Assembly: GCA_009917805.1 (NCBI GenBank)
Contig: RGES01000019.1
Span: 1-14,970, forward strand
DNA length: 14,970 nucleotides
Direction: 5' to 3'
Source of the DNA: Verrucomicrobiota bacterium
GTDB taxonomy: Bacteria > Verrucomicrobiota > Verrucomicrobiia > Opitutales > UBA953
In this document: one piece after another, positions 7,083-13,831 of the stretch
Position numbering within the stretch: the stretch's first letter is position 1
How the letters are laid out: every line of letters begins with the position of its first letter
Notes under the pieces: generated by a model
The model's database searches: none
What the model saw: only the letters and a program-made list of their open reading frames with translations
Told to the model about the DNA's origin: nothing
Position numbers and translations under genes: made by a program

Positions 7083-10000
7083 ATGGACGGTCCGATGTCC
7101 GCCCCCCGACCAGACGCCATCCGCCTCCGCGGCGTCCGCCAGAACAACCTGAAGGGCTTCGACGTGGACATCCCCGTCGGCAAGCTGGTCGTGGTCACGG
7201 GCCTCAGCGGCGCGGGCAAGTCATCCCTGGTCTTCGACACGCTCCACGCCGAAGGCCAGCGCCGCTACGTCGAGACGTTCAGCCCTTACGTCCGCCAGTT
7301 CCTCGAGCTGCTCCCTTCGCCGGCCCTCGACTCCGCGGAGAACGTCCGCCCGTCCGTCGCGATCAAGCAAGGCAACGCGGTCCGCACCTCGCGCTCGACG
7401 GTGGGGACGATGACGGAACTCTGCGATTGGTTCAAAGTCTGGTTCGCCCATCGCGCCGACCTCGTCGACCCGGCCAGCGGTCAGGTGATCGTGCCGCGCG
7501 GCCCCGACGCGGCCTGGCAGGACTCCCTCGCCCGCTTCCCGGGCCAATCCCTCTCGCTCGCGTTCGCGGTCTCGAAACCGGAGACGCTGGGCTGGAAGAC
7601 GATCGCGGAAGAATTCTCGAAGGCGGGCTTCAGCCGCGCCTTCGCCGGCGGCCGGCGCCTCCGGCTGACGGAAGACGAGATCCCGGCCGACGCGACGGAG
7701 CTCCTCGTGATCCAGGACCGCGTGACGGTCTCGGCCGACCAGGCCTCGCGCTTCCACGAAGCCGCCCTCGCGGCCTTCCGCCTCGGCGGGGCGCGCCTCC
7801 GCCTCCTGGACGACCAAGGCAACGAGCTCTCCCGCTACAGCGAGGCGCTCGAGTCGCCGGTCGACGGTCGCAAGTTCCGCCCGGCCTCGCCCGCGCTGTT
7901 CTCCTTCAACTCTCCCGTCGGCGCCTGCCCGGAGTGCCGCGGCTTCGGCCGCGTCATCGGCCTCGACTGGAACAAGATCATCCCGAACCCGGCGCTGACG
8001 CTCGCCGAAGGCGCGATCGCCCCGTTCCAAGGCACGGTCTACGGCGAATCGCAGAAGGACCTCGTCCGCGCCTGCCGCAAGGCCGGCATCCCGCTCGACG
8101 TGCCCTGGAAGAAACTTTCCGCCGCGCATCGCAAGTTCGTCGAGCACGGCGAGCCGGGCTACGTGCCGGGCGAATACGATTCGAAGTGGTATGGCATCCG
8201 CGGATTCTTCCGCTGGCTCGAAGGCACGACCTACAAGATGCACGTGCGCGTCTTCCTTTCGCGCTGGCGCGCCTACGAGTCGTGCACGAAGTGCCAGGGC
8301 CGCCGCTTCCGCGAGGAATCCCTCTTCTGGCGCTGGCAAGGCAAGTCGCTGCCGGAACTCTACGCCTGCCCGGTCTCCGACCTGCGCGCGATGCTCGCGC
8401 CGCTCGCGCCGAAGGACTCGCGTCACCCGGCCGACCACGCCCTCGAAGCCATCCTCGCCCGCCTCGGTTACCTGGAAGCGGTCGGCCTCGGCTACCTCGC
8501 GCTGGATCGCCTTTCACGCACGCTGTCCGGCGGCGAGGTGCAACGCGTCAACCTGACCTCGTGCCTCGGCGCCTGCCTCGCGGACACGGTCTTCGTCCTG
8601 GACGAACCGAGCGTCGGCATGCACGCCCGCGACCTCTCGCGCATGGTCGGCATCCTCCGCAGCCTCGTCGACCAGGGCAACACGGTCGTGGTCGTCGAGC
8701 ACGACGAATCCGTCATGCGCGCGGCCGACTGGCTCATCGAGATCGGCCCGCGCCCCGGCGCCGAAGGCGGCCATCTCCTCTACCAAGGCGTCCCGAAGGG
8801 CATCCTGAAGGTCAAGGATTCCGCCACGGGCAACTGGCTCTCGGGACGACGCACCTCGGAGTCGCGCGTGCCTCGCCCCGTCGGCGACACGACCCCGCGC
8901 CTCCGCGTCAGCGGCGCCACGGTCAACAACCTCCGCGACTTCGCCTGCTCGATTCCGCTGGGCCGCCTCGTCGGCCTGTGCGGCGTCTCAGGCTCCGGCA
9001 AGTCCACGCTGCTCCATCAGGTCATCGGCCGCCGCGACCCGGAATCGGGCGACGAAGCGACGGAACTGAAATGGGTGAAGTTCGACAAGGAACCGGCCGA
9101 GATCGCCCTCGTCGACCAATCCCCGGCGACCCGCACCCCGCGCTCGAATCCGGCGCTCTACGTCGGCGCCTGGGACGCGATCCGCACGCTGCTCGGCAAT
9201 TCGGCGGAAGCGAAGGCCGCCGGCCTCACGCCTTCCCATTTCTCCTTCAACGCCGGCGAGGGCCGCTGCGAACGATGCGGCGGCGCCGGCTGGGAGACGG
9301 TGGAGATGCAGTTCGTCTCCGACGTCGCCCTTCCCTGCCCGTCCTGCAACGGCAAACGTTTCCGCGACGAGGTGCTGAGCTTCCAGTACGAAGGGAAGTC
9401 CGTCGGCGACCTGCTCGCGATGTCGGTGACCGAGGCGCGGCAGTTCCTCGGCGCCCGTACGCCCGCCTCCGCCCAGCTCGCCTGCCTCGAAGAAGTCGGC
9501 CTCGGCTACCTCTCGATGGGCCAGCCGCTCACGACGCTCTCCGGCGGCGAAGCCCAGCGCCTCAAGCTCGTCCGTTACCTTTCGAAGATCGACGCGCGCA
9601 AGCCGGGCGCCCTGCTGTTGCTCGACGAACCGACGACGGGCCTGCACCGCGAGGACGTCTCCCGCCTGATCGGCCTGTTGCATCGCCTCACGGAAGCCGG
9701 CCATTCGCTCATCGTGGTGGAGCATCATCTGGACGTGCTGAAATCCTGCGACTGGCTCCTGGAGATGGGTCCCGAAGCGGGCCCCGCCGGCGGCAAGCTC
9801 GTCGCCGAAGGCATGCCCCACGATGTGGCCCAGGCCGGCACGGTCACGGGTCGCTTCCTCGCGCAAGGCGACGAAGCCTTCGCCTCCGCGTCGACCACGG
9901 CGAGCAAGCCGCGCCCCACCGCGATCTCCCTGCGCGGCGCGCGCGAACATAACCTGAAGGATGTCTCCCTGGAGATCCCGCACGGCTCGCTCACGGTGAT

Positions 10001-12614
10001 GACCGGCGTCTCGGGTTCGGGCAAATCGTCCCTCGCCTTCGATATTCTCTTCGCGGAAGGCCAACGCCGCTTCCTGGAATGCGTCTCGGCCTACGCGCGC
10101 CAGTTCGTCGAACAGCTCCCGAAGCCGGACATCGACTCGCTCACGGGCCTGCCCCCGACGGTCGCCATCGAACAACGCGTGACCCGCGGCTCGGCGAAGT
10201 CCACGGTCGCGACGGTCACCGAGGTCGCGCAATACCTCCGCGTGCTCTACGCCCGCGCCGGCGTGCTGCACAGCCCGACCACCGGCGAGCCGCTCGAGGA
10301 GATGACGGAAGACGCGGTCGTCCGCCTGGTCGCGAAGAAGGCGAAGTCCCTGAAGAAGGGCTCCTTGCTCGTCGCCGCCCCTCTCGTGCGCTCCCGCAAG
10401 GGCCACCACCGTCCGCTCGCCGAATGGGCCGAGACCAAAGGCCTCCGCCTGCTCCGCTGCGACGGCCGGATGTTCAAGGTCGAAGGCTTCGAAGGGCTCG
10501 ACCGCTATTCCGAACACGACGTCGACGCGGTCTTCGGCGAGATCCGCGCCGACGGCCTGATCCGCTTGCCCGACGAGACGGAGGAGTCCGGCGAGAAAGC
10601 CCTCCGCACGCTCGTCCGTCAGGCGCTCGCTTCCGGCAAGAACGCCTGCGTGCTGCTCGCCCCCGACGGCCATCAGGTCGCCTATCTCTCGACCTCGCGC
10701 AGCGATCCCGCCACGGGCGAATCGTTCCCCGAGGTCGACCCGAAGCATCTCTCCTGGAACTCCCCGCGCGGCTGGTGCCCGGATTGCCGCGGCCACGGCC
10801 TCGAGGTGTCGACCTTCTCTTCCGACGAGGAAGAGTCCATCAACGAGAACGCCATCGCCGACCGCGTCGGCGAAGAAGTCTGTCCGACCTGCCAAGGCGA
10901 ACGCCTCGGCCCGATCGGACGTTCGGTGAAGCTGGCCGGCCCTAAAGGCCGCTCGCTCTCGCTGCCGGGACTCCTCCGCCTGCAGCCCGACGAATCGCTC
11001 GCCTTCCTCAGCGGACTCAAGCTCGAGGCCCGCGAGAAGGCCATCGTCGGCGCGCTCCTGCCCGAGATCGCCGCGCGTCTGCGCTTCCTGGACTCCGTCG
11101 GCCTCGGCTACCTCGCGCTCGACCGTGGCGCCGACACGCTCTCCGGTGGCGAAGCCCAACGCATCCGTCTCGCGGCGCAGCTCGGCTCGACGCTTTCCGG
11201 CGCGCTCTACGTCCTCGACGAACCGAGCATCGGCCTGCACCCGCGCGACAACGATCGTCTGATCGGCTCGCTCAAGGGCCTCCGCGATCGCGGGAACACG
11301 GTCCTCGTGGTCGAACACGACGAAGACACCATGCGCGCGGCCGACCTGGTCGTCGACATGGGCCCGGGCGCCGGCGTCCACGGCGGCACGATCGTCGCGC
11401 AAGGCACGGCCGCCGCGCTGGAGAAGCGCGCCGACTCCGTCACGGGCCGCTTCCTCAAGGAAGCCATCCCTCACCCGCTCCGCGGCGCCCGCCGTCCGGT
11501 CGCCGGCAAAGGCGCGCCCGCGGAATGGGTCCGCCTCAAGCACGCCTCGCTCCGCAACCTCAAGGGCTTCGACGTCCAGATCCCCGTCGGCCGCCTGACC
11601 GTCGTCTGCGGCGTCTCCGGCGCCGGCAAATCCACGCTGGTGACCGACCTGCTCGCGCCCGCCATCCGCGCGGCGCTCGCGAAGAAGAAGGACGGCCTCA
11701 CGGGCAAGGAAGCGCTCGCCGCCGTCTCGCACGAGGGCAAGCCGGCCTTCGCCTCGCTCTCGGGCCTCAAGGGCTTCCGTCAACTGGTGGTCGTCGACCA
11801 GGAACCGATCGGCAAGACGCCGCGCTCCACGCCGGCGACGTACATCGGCGCCTGGGACCTGATCCGCGAGCGCCTCGCCTCGCTGCCTGAAGCCGCCATC
11901 CGCGGGCACGCGGCCGGCTTCTTCTCCTTCAACACTTCCGGCGGACGCTGCGAAGCCTGCTCCGGCGCCGGCCGCATCAAGCTCGAGATGAGCTTCCTGC
12001 CCGACACCTACGTCCCCTGCGAAGAATGCGCCGGCACGCGCTACGGCGCCGCCGCCAAGGCGATCCGCTGGAACGGCAAGTCCGCCGCCGAACTGCTGGC
12101 GATGACGTTCGAGGAAGCGGCGGCGTTCCTTTCGTTCGATGCGAAACTGGGCGACCTCTGCGGACTGATGGTGAAGACAGGCCTGGGCTACCTCACGCTT
12201 GGCCAGAGCAGCCCGACCCTCTCCGGCGGCGAAGCGCAGCGACTCAAGCTCGTCAGCGAACTCGCCCAAGGCCTCCCCACCTTCCGCGAACGGTCACGCG
12301 GCGAGATCCGTCCAAACCTCTACATCTTGGAAGAACCGACCATCGGCCTGCACCAGTCGGACTGCCGTCGCCTGATCGAACTGCTCCACGCGCTCGTCGA
12401 CCAAGGCCACACGGTGGTGGTGATCGAACACCATCCCGACGTCATCGCGGAAGCGGACTGGGTGCTCGAGATCGGACCCGAAGGCGGCAACGCCGGCGGT
12501 CAGCTCGTGCACGCCGGCGACCCGGAATCTCTGGCGAAGCTGAAGAAGTCGCCGACGGCCCCGTCGCTGCGGCTTACGCTCGAACGCGGCCTGATCAGGA
12601 AGCCCGCGGTTTAG
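7083..12614 (+). CDS. uvrA: Double-length UvrA: two fused excinuclease ABC subunit A copies
   Basis: Damage-recognition ATPase of nucleotide excision repair, which loads UvrB. Ordinary UvrA is about 940 aa; this product is 1843 aa and holds two complete UvrA copies (about 10-930 and 946-1835) joined by a Ser/Ala/Thr-rich linker. There are four ABC cassettes. Walker A motifs start at residues 40 (GLSGAGKS), 634 (GVSGSGKS), 975 (GVSGSGKS) and 1510 (GVSGAGKS). LSGGE signatures start at 481, 819, 1353 and 1713. Each cassette has an EH switch motif. Zinc-knuckle cysteines are 282/285 with 401/404, 729/732 with 752/755, 1232/1235 with 1267/1270, and 1623/1626 with 1646/1649. Copy 2 lacks most of the insertion between its first knuckle pairs; copy 1 lacks the RKG motif present at 1105-1107. 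The fourth Walker B is LEEP (Glu1750, Glu1751). Starts at 7083 and 7095 both have CCGATG. I recall Chlamydia having a double UvrA of similar size. Confidence 0.96.
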   Translation: MDGPMSAPRPDAIRLRGVRQNNLKGFDVDIPVGKLVVVTGLSGAGKSSLVFDTLHAEGQRRYVETFSPYVRQFLELLPSPALDSAENVRPSVAIKQGNAVRTSRSTVGTMTELCDWFKVWFAHRADLVDPASGQVIVPRGPDAAWQDSLARFPGQSLSLAFAVSKPETLGWKTIAEEFSKAGFSRAFAGGRRLRLTEDEIPADATELLVIQDRVTVSADQASRFHEAALAAFRLGGARLRLLDDQGNELSRYSEALESPVDGRKFRPASPALFSFNSPVGACPECRGFGRVIGLDWNKIIPNPALTLAEGAIAPFQGTVYGESQKDLVRACRKAGIPLDVPWKKLSAAHRKFVEHGEPGYVPGEYDSKWYGIRGFFRWLEGTTYKMHVRVFLSRWRAYESCTKCQGRRFREESLFWRWQGKSLPELYACPVSDLRAMLAPLAPKDSRHPADHALEAILARLGYLEAVGLGYLALDRLSRTLSGGEVQRVNLTSCLGACLADTVFVLDEPSVGMHARDLSRMVGILRSLVDQGNTVVVVEHDESVMRAADWLIEIGPRPGAEGGHLLYQGVPKGILKVKDSATGNWLSGRRTSESRVPRPVGDTTPRLRVSGATVNNLRDFACSIPLGRLVGLCGVSGSGKSTLLHQVIGRRDPESGDEATELKWVKFDKEPAEIALVDQSPATRTPRSNPALYVGAWDAIRTLLGNSAEAKAAGLTPSHFSFNAGEGRCERCGGAGWETVEMQFVSDVALPCPSCNGKRFRDEVLSFQYEGKSVGDLLAMSVTEARQFLGARTPASAQLACLEEVGLGYLSMGQPLTTLSGGEAQRLKLVRYLSKIDARKPGALLLLDEPTTGLHREDVSRLIGLLHRLTEAGHSLIVVEHHLDVLKSCDWLLEMGPEAGPAGGKLVAEGMPHDVAQAGTVTGRFLAQGDEAFASASTTASKPRPTAISLRGAREHNLKDVSLEIPHGSLTVMTGVSGSGKSSLAFDILFAEGQRRFLECVSAYARQFVEQLPKPDIDSLTGLPPTVAIEQRVTRGSAKSTVATVTEVAQYLRVLYARAGVLHSPTTGEPLEEMTEDAVVRLVAKKAKSLKKGSLLVAAPLVRSRKGHHRPLAEWAETKGLRLLRCDGRMFKVEGFEGLDRYSEHDVDAVFGEIRADGLIRLPDETEESGEKALRTLVRQALASGKNACVLLAPDGHQVAYLSTSRSDPATGESFPEVDPKHLSWNSPRGWCPDCRGHGLEVSTFSSDEEESINENAIADRVGEEVCPTCQGERLGPIGRSVKLAGPKGRSLSLPGLLRLQPDESLAFLSGLKLEAREKAIVGALLPEIAARLRFLDSVGLGYLALDRGADTLSGGEAQRIRLAAQLGSTLSGALYVLDEPSIGLHPRDNDRLIGSLKGLRDRGNTVLVVEHDEDTMRAADLVVDMGPGAGVHGGTIVAQGTAAALEKRADSVTGRFLKEAIPHPLRGARRPVAGKGAPAEWVRLKHASLRNLKGFDVQIPVGRLTVVCGVSGAGKSTLVTDLLAPAIRAALAKKKDGLTGKEALAAVSHEGKPAFASLSGLKGFRQLVVVDQEPIGKTPRSTPATYIGAWDLIRERLASLPEAAIRGHAAGFFSFNTSGGRCEACSGAGRIKLEMSFLPDTYVPCEECAGTRYGAAAKAIRWNGKSAAELLAMTFEEAAAFLSFDAKLGDLCGLMVKTGLGYLTLGQSSPTLSGGEAQRLKLVSELAQGLPTFRERSRGEIRPNLYILEEPTIGLHQSDCRRLIELLHALVDQGHTVVVIEHHPDVIAEADWVLEIGPEGGNAGGQLVHAGDPESLAKLKKSPTAPSLRLTLERGLIRKPAV
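8481..8503 (+). repeat. 23-bp direct repeat in uvrA, copy 1 (partner 11097-11119)
   Basis: An exact 23-bp match (it begins GTCGGCCTCGGCTACCTC) is shared with 11097-11119, and its first 18 bases recur at 9495-9512. It encodes VGLGYLAL ahead of the LSGGE motif in cassettes 1 and 3. Strong codon bias and protein conservation can explain it, so it is a trace of the gene's internal duplication and not a separate element. Confidence 0.6.
11097..11119 (+). repeat. 23-bp direct repeat in uvrA, copy 2 (partner 8481-8503)
   Basis: Second exact copy of the 23-bp stretch, encoding the VGLGYLAL segment of cassette 3 (the first cassette of the C-terminal UvrA copy). The bases immediately outside the repeat differ on both sides. 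Confidence 0.6.
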
Positions 12615-12621
12615 GTCGCGA

Positions 12622-12635
12622 GGAACTGCGGTTCC
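12622..12635 (+). terminator. Small hairpin after uvrA, possible terminator
   Basis: GGAAC-TGCG-GTTCC is a perfect 5-bp stem with a 4-nt loop, beginning 8 nt after the uvrA stop and followed by CTTTG. The T-run is short and the stem is small, so termination would be weak if it occurs at all. Confidence 0.25.
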
Positions 12636-12637
12636 CT

Positions 12638-12665
12638 TTGACCCGGGCCTGCGGAAGGGTATTGC
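12638..12665 (+). promoter_or_regulatory. Candidate sigma-70-type promoter of pdxJ-acpS-nnr
   Basis: TTGACC (12638-12643, five of six consensus bases) is followed after 16 nt by TATTGC (12660-12665, keeping TAT). Transcription would begin about 10 nt before the pdxJ ATG, giving a very short leader. It sits just after the uvrA hairpin, which fits a transcription-unit boundary there. Confidence 0.35.
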
Positions 12666-12681
12666 TGAAGTCCGAAGCCCG

Positions 12682-13437
12682 ATGTCCTCCCGTCCCCTCC
12701 TCCTTGGCGTCAACATCGACCACGCCGCGACGCTCCGCCAGGCGCGTTACCGTGGCGCGCACCAGTCGCCCCACGCCGAACCGGACGTCGTCGCCTTCAC
12801 GCGCGAAGCCCTCGCCGGCGGAGCCGACGGCATCACGCTCCACCTGCGCGAAGACCGCCGCCACATCCAGGACGCCGACGTGCATGCGATCGCCGCGATC
12901 CCCGGCGTCCGCCTCAACCTCGAGATGGCCTGCACGCCGGCGATGACCGCGTTCGCCCTCCAGCTCCGCCCGGCCGCGGTCTGCCTCGTGCCCGAATCCC
13001 GCGAAGAGGTGACGACCGAAGGCGGCCTCGACGTCGCCGGCCAGCTCGCCCGCGTGCGGGAGACGACGCAAGCGCTCAAGGCCGCCGGCATCGAGGTCTC
13101 GCTCTTCATCGGCCCCGACGCCCCGCAGATCGAAGCCGCGGTCACCGTCGGCGCCCCGGTCATCGAGCTCCATACGGGCGCCTTCGCCAACGCCTGGAAA
13201 TCGCCGGCCGCCGAAGCCGAGCTGGAACGCCTCCGCGCCGGCTGCGCGCTCGCCCACCGCCTCGGACTCGTCGTCAACGCCGGCCACGGCATCAACTACG
13301 ACAACATCCGCGCGATCCTGACCCTCCCGCACCTGCACGAGCTCAACATCGGCCATTCCATCGTCGCCCGCGCGCTCTTCACGGGCATCCGCGGCGCGGT
13401 CGCGGAGATGAAGGGTCACCTCACCAAGCAGGCATGA
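12682..13437 (+). CDS. pdxJ: Pyridoxine 5'-phosphate synthase
   Basis: Last ring-forming step of the DXP-dependent vitamin B6 pathway: condenses 3-amino-2-oxopropyl phosphate with 1-deoxyxylulose 5-phosphate to pyridoxine 5'-phosphate; cytoplasmic TIM-barrel enzyme. The 251-aa product begins with the typical GVNIDHAATLRQARY. Its catalytic residues align with E. coli PdxJ at a constant offset of nine: His54 in ITLHLREDRRHI, Glu81 in LNLEMA and His202 in VNAGHGINYDN. The C-terminal LNIGHSIVARALFTG is the phosphate-binding end of the barrel. The gene follows uvrA after 67 nt and overlaps acpS by 4 nt (ATGA), so the two are probably translationally coupled. The start is CCGATG without a Shine-Dalgarno. 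Confidence 0.97.
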   Translation: MSSRPLLLGVNIDHAATLRQARYRGAHQSPHAEPDVVAFTREALAGGADGITLHLREDRRHIQDADVHAIAAIPGVRLNLEMACTPAMTAFALQLRPAAVCLVPESREEVTTEGGLDVAGQLARVRETTQALKAAGIEVSLFIGPDAPQIEAAVTVGAPVIELHTGAFANAWKSPAAEAELERLRAGCALAHRLGLVVNAGHGINYDNIRAILTLPHLHELNIGHSIVARALFTGIRGAVAEMKGHLTKQA

Positions 13438-13829
13438 ACCTCGAAGGCGGCAACGTGCTCGGCGTCGGCGTGGACCTCACGGAGGTCGACCGCATCCGCT
13501 CCGCGCACGCGAAGCACGGCGCCGCGTTCCTCGACAAGGTCTTCACGCCCGCCGAACAGAAGCTCTGCCTCGCGAAGGCCGACCCGTATCCTTCGCTCGC
13601 CGCCCGCTTCGCCGCCAAGGAAGCCGCCAGCAAGGCCTTCGGGACCGGACTCGGCGCGGAACTCTCGCTGACGAGCGTCGGCGTGCTCAACGGCCCCGCC
13701 GGCGAACCGGTCGTGGAGCTCGACGACAAAGCCCGCGCGCTCCTCGCCGCCCGCGGCGCTTCCCGCCTCCTCCTTTCGCTCACCCACACCGACACGCTGG
13801 CTCAGGCCTTCGCAGTCCTAGTCCGCTGA
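13434..13829 (+). CDS. acpS: Holo-[acyl-carrier-protein] synthase
   Basis: Small trimeric phosphopantetheinyl transferase that moves 4'-phosphopantetheine from CoA to the serine of apo-ACP, activating fatty-acid synthesis. The 131-aa product has the family's three landmarks: GVGVDLTEVDRI with Mg-binding Asp14 (Asp9 in E. coli), RFAAKEAASKAFGTG with Lys62 and Glu63, and the C-terminal LSLTHT (114-119). Length is normal (about 120-130 aa). The ATG overlaps the pdxJ stop, and pdxJ-acpS is a pairing common in bacteria. The next gene begins 2 nt after its stop, so pdxJ, acpS and the hydrate-repair gene probably form one operon. Confidence 0.95.
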   Translation: MNLEGGNVLGVGVDLTEVDRIRSAHAKHGAAFLDKVFTPAEQKLCLAKADPYPSLAARFAAKEAASKAFGTGLGAELSLTSVGVLNGPAGEPVVELDDKARALLAARGASRLLLSLTHTDTLAQAFAVLVR

Positions 13830-13831
13830 AC

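Noticed and set aside
7076..9952. 958-codon plus-strand frame overlapping uvrA in another phase
   Set aside because: Arg/Pro-rich translation typical of a shifted GC-rich frame, with no motifs.
8481..11119. 23-bp exact repeat as evidence of recent gene conversion between UvrA halves
   Set aside because: The repeat encodes a conserved segment in a strongly codon-biased gene and flanking bases differ, so convergence by constraint is enough. Reported only as a repeat.
8988..12269. 1093-codon minus-strand open frame opposite uvrA
   Set aside because: A long stop-free antisense frame is expected opposite a GC-rich gene with strong third-position bias. The product is compositionally biased and motif-free, whereas the plus strand has all UvrA motifs.
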